Source of the DNA: an uncultured Bacteroidota bacterium
GTDB lineage: Bacteria; Bacteroidota; Bacteroidia; Bacteroidales; UBA12077
Assembly: GCA_913055635.1 (NCBI GenBank)
Contig: CAJXLK010000028.1
Coordinates: forward strand, 1 to 57,126
Direction: 5' to 3'
DNA: 57,126 nt
Made by a program: the position numbers and the translations under genes. A model generated the notes under the pieces. That model saw only the letters and a program-made list of their open reading frames with translations, had not been told where the DNA came from and did no database searches. Of this stretch, positions 35,801 through 43,147 are shown one piece after another. How positions within the stretch are numbered: the first letter of the stretch is position 1; each line of letters opens with the position of its first letter.

Positions 35801-36556
35801 GAGCTGGTGAGCGAGTACAACCGCATGCTGGATGAGCTGGAGGAGAATGCCGACAAGCTTGCCCAGTCGGAGCGGGAGACGGCCTGGCGGGAAATGGCCA
35901 AACAGATCGCCCATGAGATCAAAAATCCCCTGACCCCCATGAAGTTGAAGGTTCAGTACCTCAAGCGGGCCTGGGATGACCGGGTGGAGAATTTTGACCA
36001 GCGTATGCAGCAGTTTGCCGATTCGATGATCAGCCAGATCAATACCCTTTCCCAGATTGCCTCAGAATTCTCCAATTTTGCCAAGATGCCCCGGGCCAGA
36101 AACGAACGGCTTGACTTGCGCGGGGCCATCGATCAGACCCTGGCCTTGTTCGAAAACACTGAAAATGTGCAGATAACCAAGCAGAACGGCAACCTGCCGG
36201 AGGCTTATGTTTATGCCGACCCCGATTTGTTCTCGCGTGTTTTGAGCAACCTGGTTAAAAACGCCATTCAGGCCATCCCTTCCCAGCGCCAGGGCAAGGT
36301 GGCCATCGGTCTGGAAAAACGACAAAAGACAGCCGTGATGAGTATATCGGATAATGGGAGCGGGATCCCGGAGCGGATGGAAGGTAAGCTGTTCAGACCC
36401 AATTTTACCACCAAGTCCGGAGGCATGGGCATGGGCCTGGCCATCACCCGCAAAATCATTGAAGATATCGGGGGAACCATTACCTACCAGACCCAACCCG
36501 GCCAGGGGACCACCTTCTTTTTGGAGCTGCCGCTTTATCAGGCGGAGGAGAGGTAA
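32873..36556 (+). CDS. Large NtrY-like membrane sensor histidine kinase
   Basis: A 1227-residue kinase from ATG 32873 (the open frame extends to 32738, but the added sequence is unlike a protein N-terminus and MRRLFLFSGLFVVLFG is a membrane helix). Layout: TM1; an extracytoplasmic domain (about 25-195); eight consecutive helices (about 205-470); a soluble region; two helices (about 700-760); a second sensor; a helix (about 910-935); HAMP (SNSITEPLRLIRQKL); HisKA with His1014 in IAHEIKNPLTPMK; and HATPase_c with NLVKNAIQ, DNGSGIP and GGMGMGLAI. The H-box with NPLTPMK is the NtrY type. No response regulator is adjacent, so the partner is elsewhere. The signal sensed is unknown. Confidence 0.92.
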   Translation: MRRLFLFSGLFVVLFGLSLVLNVEYQPNATRVVDAQAFRQTHLEKEQQLQEYLENFRDTIRQKGLEALQSDFYTRLNRLYQQEGLAFFLYNPHQLQYWSVNTIPLADPDTLNNEALYSLGNGWYYIRKMHCDSFRLVGAELIKKQYAYQNQYLKNRFQKDFDLPGEVSLVRDSTRGVAITGDDGNYLFSLFPSSYRQGKTLGFYVSVVLFLTALMFMFLALARGFDLIKPLPIKGLYLAGVLLFLVAARWAMLRFGFPQNLYHLNVFDPTFYASSQITPNLGDLLLHLLFIWFLLWMGMRHFKVNLPLQGASKVIRYGGALLGNLLTIGAFMLLYHLFYSLVFNSSFAFDFFRFFELKPTELLVLLTLFILFAIYFIWLDFFISHIKQLIKLKGFLLIFLPLSLLVLLMLFQMNTGVEWYVVAFFYLSHIGITLVVYTQTPYSYPRIMGIILLTALFSVYFIHHKTWEKERSKRQILVSNLEGERDRVGELLLKRREEPIARDTTISKWMVRHHENETQILEYLSTEYFSGFFDKYDLQISVCDQEDDLSVVMDNRTEQHHCYSFFDRMIGQEGIPLANSRFYYLDNLNGRISYIGVFRYHQDDSLNERTLYVSLDSRLTEKQLGYPELLLDKRLSGPGPLEDYSFAKYQYNQLIRRSGEYAYPMSLTNPFQIRRKDRFKTFDDYSHLIHHQDEETVIVISKPRWGFLDLLAQFSYLFAFFYLATLLFVFVSGLPENITRFNYNFKNKIKLSIILILILSLLAVGFGTVYYTSNQFRQQQKDNISEKLESVIVELEDKLGGEPVLTGDYQDYITHLLTKFSNVFYVDMNLYDLNGRLLASSRSQVFEKDLISTHMDPQAYYQLSAKQQPQYIHDEEIGQMSYHSAYVPFYNDRNEKLAYLNIPYFTRQKALQKEVYTIVMVMINIYVFLIILGTVVAVLVSNSITEPLRLIRQKLGHLGLDKPNEKIDYQSHDEIGELVSEYNRMLDELEENADKLAQSERETAWREMAKQIAHEIKNPLTPMKLKVQYLKRAWDDRVENFDQRMQQFADSMISQINTLSQIASEFSNFAKMPRARNERLDLRGAIDQTLALFENTENVQITKQNGNLPEAYVYADPDLFSRVLSNLVKNAIQAIPSQRQGKVAIGLEKRQKTAVMSISDNGSGIPERMEGKLFRPNFTTKSGGMGMGLAITRKIIEDIGGTITYQTQPGQGTTFFLELPLYQAEER

Positions 36557-36594
36557 TGAGCAAATGATTGAACGGGTAAATGATTGAATGCCTG

Positions 36595-36620
36595 CCCCGC
36601 TAAACGAAGTGGAAGCGGGG
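36595..36620. repeat. GC palindrome CCCCGCT-N12-AGCGGGG
   Basis: Inverted repeat CCCCGCT (36595-36601) and AGCGGGG (36614-36620) between the kinase and the phosphoesterase genes. It is the same arm sequence as the 29044-29160 array with a longer loop. It is flanked by short AATGATTGAA repeats. It has no T-run. Confidence 0.7.
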
Positions 36621-36710
36621 AGAGAATGATAGAATGGGGAAATGAACTTTGCGGATATTCAGATGTATAGAAAGAAGAAAAAACATTTTCCGAAACCATC
36701 AAATCGCCCA

Positions 36711-38648
36711 ATGGTTATGCGCACCAATTTATCGACTCAATTCATTTTCGTTGCAATGGCCCTTTTGGGGGTTCTGGTCATTGGTGATATGAAAGCCCAG
36801 GAACTTCCCGTTAAAAAACCTGATCTTGTGAAGGTTTCAGTGGGGGTAACCAATCCCGTTACATTGAGCCAGATTTACGCAGCCCTTCAGGAGAAGGGAA
36901 ATGAGAGGGGTTTGCAGTTTGATTTTGACAACCCTGATTTGCAGGGGCGGGTTTACAGCGGGCCTTATCCTTTTGAGGCCCACGGCTCGGACTTTCATTA
37001 CCGCCGCTACCGGTTTTCTTCCGCCTTTAGCGGAGGGAAGGGAACCATCCCGATTGCCCGTTTTTTTGAGGCCAGGTACGATGCCAATGAATGGGCTGAT
37101 AGTGCCAGAACGGAAGCAGCCATTGCTGTGCGTTTTGATCTGTGGGAGCAAAACGAGGATGGGCTTCGCCATTATGGCTTTCATGACATTCGGGTCAACT
37201 TCACCCGTAACAATGGCACTTTTGAATTGTCGACGACCATCACAGAAGGGCCGTTTGTCAATTTGGTCAGGAGTGATGATGGAGATCGGGAAGAAACCAG
37301 CGTGACCATTTCCTGGAAAACTTTACAACCCACCGGCGGGAAGGTCCTGGTAAGAGGGGTGGATGAATACACCCATCGGGCCGGGGACCTCAGAGACCAT
37401 CAAATCCGGGTAGACGGGTTGCGGCATGATACGCGTTATCGTTATTATGTGCAAAGCGGGGCTACCCGTTCGCACGAATATACCTTCAGGACGGCACCGG
37501 AAAAGGGCCAGGGTCCGGTCACCCTGGCCTATACCGGAGATAGCCGCGAAGGCGTCGGAGGAGGGGAGCGCACCTTTATGGGGGTAAACCGCTACATCCT
37601 GCCCCGTTTGGCCAGTGACGCTTATCGCCGGGGCGCCGACTTATTCCTCTTTGGCGGGGATCTGGTCAATGGTTATACCACCGATGTGGGTGATTTCAGA
37701 ACCCAGCTCAGGGCCTGGAAACAGGCAATGGAAGGATTTGCCCATTCCCGCCCGGTTTACCCGGCCCAGGGAAACCATGAATCCCTTTTGAATGCCTATA
37801 AGGGCGAAGATGCGCAATGGGTGATGATGGACAAATTTCCTTACCACCAGAGCGCAGAAGCCTTGTTTGCCGAGGAATTTGTGCTGCCCAAAAACGGCCC
37901 CACCACAGAGGATATTCGCCGGCCTTCCTACAAGGAGGAGGTCTATTCATTTCAGTATGGCCCTGTGAAGGTCATTGCCTTCAACAACAATTACTGGTTT
38001 ACCAGCAATGAACTGGTCGATGACTATGGCGGGGCTCCCGAGGGGTATATCATGGCCGATCAGCTCAGGTGGATTGCCCATCAGATCAGGGAAGGGGATC
38101 AGGATCCGACGGTTGAGGCGATGCTGTTGTTTGCCCAGGAACCGGTATTTCCCAATGGAGGACATGTGGGGGATGCCATGTGGCACGGAGGCAACAACAA
38201 TGTGCGGGCTTACTCCAACCATGGCGGACAACTTTTTCCCGCCAAAGACGGGATAATTGAGGTGCGCAACAAACTGTGGCGTGCAGTAAGCCGTTCCAAA
38301 AAAGTAGCGGCTGTTCTCACCTCTGATGAACACGGATACCATCGTACTTTGATTGATAAGCAAACCCCCGTGGGCACCATGGAAGATGATACCGATGGGG
38401 ATGGGAAACTGGAAAACGTCTCGCCCAATCGTTCTTTTGTTTTCCCTGCCTGGCAGATTACCAGCGGTGGCGGGGGCGCCCCTTACTATGCCCAGGAACA
38501 GGCACCCTGGTCAGAGGATGTGGCCATCTACAGTTCCCAGTTCAATTATGTCCTGTTTCGCTATCAGCAGGGCAGGATGCAGCTGGATGTGTTCAACCAC
38601 AATGGCCAGCGCATCGATCATGTGGATGATCTTCTGGAGGTTAAATGA
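36711..38648 (+). CDS. Secreted metallophosphoesterase with Fn3-like N-terminal domain (purple acid phosphatase-like)
   Basis: About 645 residues from ATG 36711 (the open frame extends to 36642, with a Lys-rich leader; the signal peptide VMRTNLSTQFIFVAMALLGVLVIGD supports 36711 or 36717). An N-terminal beta region includes an Fn3-like segment (ETSVTISWKTLQP to YRYYVQSG). The calcineurin-like phosphoesterase domain has TGDSRE (motif I), FGGDLVN (II), GNHES (III), and late His-bearing SDEHGYHR. This layout resembles purple acid phosphatases; the metal-ligand Tyr was not verified. It is presumably periplasmic or outer-membrane associated and probably releases phosphate from organic phosphates (inference). 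Confidence 0.88.
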   Translation: MVMRTNLSTQFIFVAMALLGVLVIGDMKAQELPVKKPDLVKVSVGVTNPVTLSQIYAALQEKGNERGLQFDFDNPDLQGRVYSGPYPFEAHGSDFHYRRYRFSSAFSGGKGTIPIARFFEARYDANEWADSARTEAAIAVRFDLWEQNEDGLRHYGFHDIRVNFTRNNGTFELSTTITEGPFVNLVRSDDGDREETSVTISWKTLQPTGGKVLVRGVDEYTHRAGDLRDHQIRVDGLRHDTRYRYYVQSGATRSHEYTFRTAPEKGQGPVTLAYTGDSREGVGGGERTFMGVNRYILPRLASDAYRRGADLFLFGGDLVNGYTTDVGDFRTQLRAWKQAMEGFAHSRPVYPAQGNHESLLNAYKGEDAQWVMMDKFPYHQSAEALFAEEFVLPKNGPTTEDIRRPSYKEEVYSFQYGPVKVIAFNNNYWFTSNELVDDYGGAPEGYIMADQLRWIAHQIREGDQDPTVEAMLLFAQEPVFPNGGHVGDAMWHGGNNNVRAYSNHGGQLFPAKDGIIEVRNKLWRAVSRSKKVAAVLTSDEHGYHRTLIDKQTPVGTMEDDTDGDGKLENVSPNRSFVFPAWQITSGGGGAPYYAQEQAPWSEDVAIYSSQFNYVLFRYQQGRMQLDVFNHNGQRIDHVDDLLEVK

Positions 38649-38676
38649 AGCCGGTCGAAAAAAAGTGCTTTTTGTT

Positions 38677-38706
38677 TTTGCAGGTTGAAAAAATTCAATA
38701 TATTTG
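38677..38706 (+). promoter_or_regulatory. Promoter upstream of the tRNA cluster
   Basis: TTTG (38677-38680), an 18-bp spacer and TATATTTG (38699-38706) match the Bacteroidota consensus. The first gene-like structure downstream is the broken tRNA-Gly copy, so it probably drives a transcript spanning both tRNA-Gly copies and tRNA-Leu. Confidence 0.6.
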
Positions 38707-38817
38707 CCTTCGCAAAATACGATGGCTGGCGGGGCCAACGTTTGGTAAAAAGGCCTTAGGCAAGGCCAACAAAACATGTAGGTTTTTAACCCCGCTCAGT
38801 CAATAGAAGTTGTACAC

Positions 38818-39027
38818 GTTCTTCATTCAGTGTAAATAATCATAAGCGAGAATAGCTCCGGGCCGAAAAAGCAGAAATCTTTGATTTCGTACTTTTTCGA
38901 GCGTCCCGCGGAACGCGGGATTGGTAGAGCATCCCGCCTACGGCGGGAGGGTCGCGGATTCGAATAGCAAAGCGTTTTCTTTTAAGTTCTTCATTTAGTT
39001 TAAACAAATCATAAGCGAGAATAGCTC
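38818..39027 (+). repeat. Direct duplication of the tRNA-Gly 5' region
   Basis: The segment GTTCTTCATTNAGTNTAAA through GCGAGAATAGCTC occurs at 38818-38858 and again at 38986-39027, about 168 bp apart, showing that the tRNA gene and its leader were tandemly duplicated. Confidence 0.8.
38846..38966 (+). pseudogene. Broken tRNA-Gly copy with hairpin insertion in the D-arm and a replaced anticodon arm
   Basis: Starts GCGAGAATAGCTC exactly as the intact tRNA-Gly, then has a 62-bp insertion (38859-38920). The insertion holds a near-perfect hairpin (CGAAAAAG pairing CTTTTTCG, GAAATC pairing GATTTC) and a CCCGC/GCGGG palindrome. TTGGTAGAGCA resumes the tRNA. The anticodon arm is replaced by TCCCGCC-TAC-GGCGGGA. 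The T-arm keeps TTCGA but its stem is mispaired, and the acceptor 3' strand is gone. It is not a functional tRNA. Confidence 0.8.
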
Positions 39028-39087
39028 AGTTGGTAGAGCACAACCTTGCCAAGGTTGGGGTCGCGGGTTCGAGTCCCGTTTCTCGCT
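39015..39087 (+). tRNA. tRNA-Gly (anticodon GCC)
   Basis: A 73-nt cloverleaf. Acceptor stem GCGAGAA/TTCTCGC, D-loop with AGTTGGTAGAGC, anticodon stem CAACC/GGTTG with GCC at 39048-39050, T-loop GGTTCGAGTCC. CCA is not encoded. It lies 11 bp upstream of tRNA-Leu and is likely co-transcribed. Confidence 0.97.
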
Positions 39088-39098
39088 CTTTTTTTAGT

Positions 39099-39185
39099 GC
39101 CCAGGTGGCGGAACTGGTAGACGCGTTGGACTTAAAATCCAATGGCCATACGATGGCTGTGCGGGTTCAAGTCCCGCCCTGGGTA
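39099..39185 (+). tRNA. tRNA-Leu (anticodon UAA)
   Basis: A class II tRNA of 87 nt. Acceptor GCCCAGG/CCTGGGT, D-arm GCGGAACTGGTAGACGC, anticodon stem TTGGA/TCCAA with TAA at 39133-39135, a long variable arm (TGGCCATACGATGGCTGT region), and T-loop GGTTCAAGTCC. CCA is not encoded. A Fic-gene remnant lies directly beyond its 3' end. Confidence 0.96.
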
Positions 39186-39192
39186 CCTAACT

Positions 39193-39330
39193 TCAGGTTA
39201 ACCACCCCATTATTAGTCCAATTAAAGCCAATGTCTCAGGCATTGGTAGTGCTAGTCCCAAAGCTTCAATAACAGCACCATAACCTTCAATTCTTGCTTT
39301 TTCCGGTGCAACTCTTCCGTGAAAAACGGT
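39193..39330 (-). pseudogene. Remnant of a Fic-family protein gene
   Basis: The minus strand reads 45 codons before a stop at 39193. They include GRVAPEKARIEGYGAVI and LPMPETLALI, a segment I associate with the region ahead of the C-terminal part of bacterial Fic-family proteins (KARIEGYGAVIEAL...LPLP..LALIS). After LALI the similarity stops and the frame ends GLIMGWLT near the tRNA-Leu 3' end. No catalytic HPFxxGNGR is present. The upstream side runs into operator-like repeats. It is a decayed or truncated gene, not a working one. Family assignment is from memory of conserved phrases. Confidence 0.5.
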
Positions 39331-39408
39331 TATTTCCTGTGAAAAATGATTATAACAAATATACGTGAAAAACGATTATTTTTTTGAAATATGTGTGAAA
39401 AGCGATTA
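39319..39408. promoter_or_regulatory. Four direct repeats GTGAAAAACGATTA, possible operator cluster
   Basis: Copies at 39319-39332, 39339-39352, 39365-39378 and 39395-39408, spaced 20, 26 and 30 bp. On the minus strand they read TAATCGTTTTTCAC and enclose a TATATTTG (-7-like) sequence ahead of the Fic remnant, so they may have been its operator or promoter region. Confidence 0.6.
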
Positions 39409-39759
39409 CAGTTGACCTGGCAACTCCCTTTGCCACATCTGGGGTGGTGATCGGAGTGATAGGGGGCACTTCCTTCTTGTTTTCCAGATACCTGGGTTTC
39501 TTTTTATATGAAGAACTGCATATATCCGGACTTAAGGCTTCTGCTCTATAAAATGAAGCTCATTTTCTATGGCAATGAGGCATTCGTTTCCTGATCCCTC
39601 ACCAACTTTTTTCATATAATGATACTGCTTCGAGAATGTCTTGCCGGGGGTTAGTTAACTTTTGAAAAGTTGTTCAAACAAGATAATTGTAATATCCCAT
39701 AAAGTTATCTTTGATTGCAGCGTTTTGCAATCATTTTGCGTAATGATTATAAAAAGGTC
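39409..39759. other. Gene-free stretch upstream of the double-barrel protein
   Basis: No gene, RNA or clear repeat beyond the four-copy motif just before it. The last 50 bp are A+T-rich and probably carry the downstream gene's promoter; an AAAAAGG lies 5 bp before ATG 39760. Confidence 0.35.
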
Positions 39760-41226
39760 ATGAGCCGAATTTTTCTGCTTATTGTATTTCTTTTCTTCCT
39801 TTTTAATTTAATAGATCCCGCCTGTGGACAGGAGCCCGACGCAGCCGGTAAAAAGTCAGGACACCAGCATATTTTGAACCGTTTTTCTGTGGGCCTTCAC
39901 AGCGGAATTAATTTTGCCTCCCTGCAGGGTAAGTTGAAACAAGGCAAATGGGAGTCCAATAGTGGTGCCATCAATGGTTTGTATTTTGAATACGCCTTAT
40001 CGGACCATTTTGATCTCCATACCGGGCTCATCCATGAATCGCTCTACTTAACCCATAAAGATTATTCCTATTCAAACGGTAGGGATGAACCCGGGCCTGG
40101 TCCGTGGCATCTTTTCAATCCAGATGTTCTTTATCCCTCATCCTATAACTCCAACCGGCATTGGAATTTCAATATGTACAGAATACCCCTGCAAATTCAA
40201 TTTCATACCCAAACCAGGCTGAGATTTGAGCTGGCGGCAGGTACATCTTTCGGATTTCTGGTTCAGGCCGTGGCTCCCCACAATTCATGCCCAATCTATT
40301 ATAATGAACAAAACATAATAAGAGCCAATGAGGATGCTTCATTTCCCGAGCACGACTGGGGTTATTATTACTCGGCAGGCATTGATTATCCTGTTGACAA
40401 ACAATGGACTATAGGTGTGGCCGGAAACTATTATTCAGGGAGTCGTGAGTTTTTGGAACATACCGCCAGCAGACTGGAATCATTGGCCTTTATGCTAAAT
40501 GTGGAATATTCCGGCATCCACGATGATGGGATTAAAACCTATCATTCCCGGGATAGCTTGAAGTCAAAGTGGTTTATCACCTATAAAACCGGTATGTTGT
40601 TGAGCAACCACCGGGGAAATCAGTTTCAGAATTCTTATTCACCCCGCATTGGTTTGTCGGGGGGTATAGCGTTTTATTACCATCTGGATGAGTCGTTTTC
40701 CCTTCAGGCCGAATTGCTTTATCAGCGAAAGGGCTATCACCTGGAAGATTCCAGCCGGTATCCTTACAGGATGGCAACTTCTCCCGATATACCTGTTCAG
40801 TTTGACAACGATACCCGGGTAGACCTGGATTATTTTACCCTGCCTGTTTTACTAAATGTAAGGTTCGGTCAAAATGAGGTCTTCTTCATGAATGGCGGAT
40901 TTTATTACAGTTTTAATTTCAACGCCAGGGCCACAGGAACACAATACGAAACCCATATTACCTCCAATACCTATCAGAGGAAAAAGCTCCGCATATATGA
41001 TCATATGGAAGGGTATATAAAGGATGGGGACTGGGGATGGGTTTTAGGGGCCGGTTTGCGGTTGCCTGTGTGGGGGTCGGCCGACCTGGAGTTAGAGCTG
41101 CGCTATGATCAGAGCTTTACCGACAACTATCAAAATCTTGGAGACAGGGAATATATGCGTGAGGACAGGGCATTTTTCAACGAGGGTCTGCAATTGATGG
41201 TTGGCATACACGTACCTATTTATTAA
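39760..41226 (+). CDS. Outer-membrane protein with two beta-barrel domains
   Basis: A 488-residue protein from ATG 39760 (an in-frame TTG at 39715 would add 15 residues before the signal peptide). The signal peptide MSRIFLLIVFLFFLFN is followed by a first barrel-like block (about 40-240, SVGLHSGINFASLQG to FMLNVEY) and a second (about 265-488, KTGMLLSNHRG to LQLMVGIHVPIY). Both contain alternating aromatic beta-strands of the PorT-like outer-membrane beta-barrel type. Function is unknown. It is followed 10 bp later by a lipoprotein gene, so the two are likely an operon. Confidence 0.8.
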   Translation: MSRIFLLIVFLFFLFNLIDPACGQEPDAAGKKSGHQHILNRFSVGLHSGINFASLQGKLKQGKWESNSGAINGLYFEYALSDHFDLHTGLIHESLYLTHKDYSYSNGRDEPGPGPWHLFNPDVLYPSSYNSNRHWNFNMYRIPLQIQFHTQTRLRFELAAGTSFGFLVQAVAPHNSCPIYYNEQNIIRANEDASFPEHDWGYYYSAGIDYPVDKQWTIGVAGNYYSGSREFLEHTASRLESLAFMLNVEYSGIHDDGIKTYHSRDSLKSKWFITYKTGMLLSNHRGNQFQNSYSPRIGLSGGIAFYYHLDESFSLQAELLYQRKGYHLEDSSRYPYRMATSPDIPVQFDNDTRVDLDYFTLPVLLNVRFGQNEVFFMNGGFYYSFNFNARATGTQYETHITSNTYQRKKLRIYDHMEGYIKDGDWGWVLGAGLRLPVWGSADLELELRYDQSFTDNYQNLGDREYMREDRAFFNEGLQLMVGIHVPIY

Positions 41227-41236
41227 TGATTTAGTT

Positions 41237-42532
41237 ATGACAAGAGCCATTGTTTTATTTTTTTTGTTGGCTGTGCTGGGAGGATGTGAAGGGCACGATC
41301 CCCATGTCAGGCTGTTGGAACGCTATAGCTTTTCTGACGCAGGGGCCAGACAGCGTACTTATGCCGGGGAGGAATTTCCTGATTCTGCTGGTATTCAAAT
41401 CTATGCCTTAAGGGCTGGGGGCACTGCCAAGCCTCTGAGGGTTGAATATGAAGTCACAAAGGGGGGAGGTTCCGTAAATCCGCGGGTCGTGATGGTCCAG
41501 GATGCGAACCTGGCCCTGACCCGGTGGACTGGAGGCCAGGCTTCCACCCTACAGGAAATGCGGGCACGTGTCTATGATTCAGATGGTGAGCTTTTGTCCT
41601 CCAGGCAGCTGCGGGGTCTTGCTTTCAGCGAAGCCCGCTGGGACAGTTGCATATATCCACCAGAAAGGGGCATGATCGATATGGCCTGGTCCCCCATCCA
41701 TGATACCACCTTGCTTGTATCGGGTCAGGGGCTTTTTATTCAAGGTAACCGGTATTTTGACTGGCTGCCCCATCCGGATCCGGAATTTAAAGATACCCGC
41801 AACATTGAGGTGGACACCCGGGGCAACTTTTACATTGGAGATAACGATGGATCCATACATAAAAGCACCGATGGCGGGGCCACCTGGCAAGCCATCTCCA
41901 AGCCCATTCCAGGCTTTCAGGGGGTTTTTGATTTTACTGTCACGCGAAACGACCACCTGTGGATGACCACTTATTATCACTCCATTCGATGCTCAAGGGA
42001 TGGCGGGACCAGCTGGAGCGTCGACACGGCAGGCCTGGCTAAGGATGAGCGCATTGGTGATATTTACAGCCTTTCCGATGGCACCATCGTTATGATGAGC
42101 CTGAACAGCAACGTTTATCAATCTATGGATGACGGACATACCTGGCAGCCCCTGGACCTGCCCGGCAAACCCTTTGGCCTCTTTGTCACACCGGATGATG
42201 AGATTGTTGTCTTTGCCTTAGCCATCACTCCCGGTAACAATGGGTACGCGGTATACAAGGCACAGACCCCCGGTGGGGAATATCAAAAAACCGCCCATAT
42301 ACCTTCGGAATTTGGTGCCAGGAGTTTAATACATGTCTATTCACACGAAGGCCTTTATTATGTAGGAATACCGGGAGCTGGGGTGTATACCACCACCGCT
42401 TTCGAGGATTTTGAAATTTTCAAGCGCCTCCCCCGTTTGTTCGAATTGTTTATGAGTGGCGAGGGGCTGCTTATTGGAACTCATACCCAGCATAAAAAAG
42501 CCTATTATAAGAAAATTGCCCGGAACCGATGA
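41237..42532 (+). CDS. Lipoprotein with sortilin/BNR Asp-box repeats
   Basis: A 431-residue protein from ATG 41237 (the open frame begins at 41201, inside the upstream gene). The signal MTRAIVLFFLLAVLGGC gives a lipidated Cys17. A beta-rich N-terminal domain (about 20-150) is followed by a propeller with Asp-box motifs: KSTDGGATW, CSRDGGTSW and QSMDDGHTW. Such propellers occur in sialidases, sortilins and photosystem-assembly proteins. No catalytic residues are identifiable, so a binding or assembly role is more likely than an enzyme. It is probably co-expressed with the barrel protein just upstream. Confidence 0.8.
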   Translation: MTRAIVLFFLLAVLGGCEGHDPHVRLLERYSFSDAGARQRTYAGEEFPDSAGIQIYALRAGGTAKPLRVEYEVTKGGGSVNPRVVMVQDANLALTRWTGGQASTLQEMRARVYDSDGELLSSRQLRGLAFSEARWDSCIYPPERGMIDMAWSPIHDTTLLVSGQGLFIQGNRYFDWLPHPDPEFKDTRNIEVDTRGNFYIGDNDGSIHKSTDGGATWQAISKPIPGFQGVFDFTVTRNDHLWMTTYYHSIRCSRDGGTSWSVDTAGLAKDERIGDIYSLSDGTIVMMSLNSNVYQSMDDGHTWQPLDLPGKPFGLFVTPDDEIVVFALAITPGNNGYAVYKAQTPGGEYQKTAHIPSEFGARSLIHVYSHEGLYYVGIPGAGVYTTTAFEDFEIFKRLPRLFELFMSGEGLLIGTHTQHKKAYYKKIARNR

Positions 42533-43147
42533 AAGAATATAAGCGCCGGCCCGCCGACCGTTCTTATTGTTGGCCGGCGCCGAGGGTGTTAAAATCGCTT
42601 GGAAGCCCTGCTGCTTTTCTTTTCCATTCCATGCTGTCGATGAAAGAGACGAAGTTGGCATAATCCTTTTCGAAAGCCTTTAGGTGTAGGATGGTTTCAA
42701 ATCGAGTAATGTAACATCCTCCTGTCAAAACAACGGAAGGGCGAAGGGGGTTACTTTGTTGAATTGGATGGACAGGATTATTTTTCAGGGGGCAGGATGA
42801 CTTTGTCGATGACATGTACGATGCCGTTGGAAGCCATCAACCCATGAATGATTTTGTATGAAAATTTAATTTGAGTTTTAGACAATAAATGCCCCCTGAA
42901 CCCCTGAGCGAATGAAAACGCCGGCCGGGAGGCCGGCCGGCGTTGAGCGGTATCATGTGGCGAATGAATGAATTATCGCTGATGGGCTACATATTGTTAA
43001 TCGCTTAACCATAGGTTATAGCTTAAATCCACTTAGCAAAATAACCATCTTTTATAGCTTAGAGCCATTTAGCAACTTAATCATCGTTTATAGGTTATAG
43101 CTAGTTGATTGCTTAAACATTGTTGATGGAGCAAAGGTCACTGAGGA
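42533..43147. other. Decayed region with a fasciclin remnant between GC hairpins and A+T repeats
   Basis: Hairpins: GCGCCGGCC (42543-42551) pairs with GGCCGGCGC (42572-42580); AACGCCGGCCGG (42917-42928) pairs with CCGGCCGGCGTT (42933-42944). Between them lies a fasciclin fragment. At about 43000-43125, three to four degenerate units of roughly 36-40 bp follow, built from TTATAGCTTA and TTAGCAA. No intact gene. A minus frame at 42564-42815 is open but carries only a weak resemblance to the N-terminus of the downstream hydrolase. Confidence 0.6.
42778..42894 (-). pseudogene. Fasciclin (FAS1) domain C-terminal remnant
   Basis: The minus strand encodes ASNGIVHVIDKVILPPEK and a stop at 42778, the typical end of a FAS1 domain (the ...NGVVHVIDKVLLP H2 motif). 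Upstream codons up to about 42894 are open but diverge, with no H1 motif and no start context. A truncated relic. Confidence 0.7.

Noticed and set aside
38846-38966. Calling the broken tRNA copy a functional tRNA-Val because its anticodon loop reads TAC
   Set aside because: Position 33 is C, the T-stem is mispaired and the acceptor 3' strand is missing.
39030-39272. An 80-codon plus-strand frame over the tRNA genes
   Set aside because: It is read straight through tRNA-Gly and tRNA-Leu, which explain the sequence better.
42917-42944. Rho-independent terminator
   Set aside because: A perfect hairpin but no T-run on either side and no gene ending close to it, so it is listed as a hairpin only.
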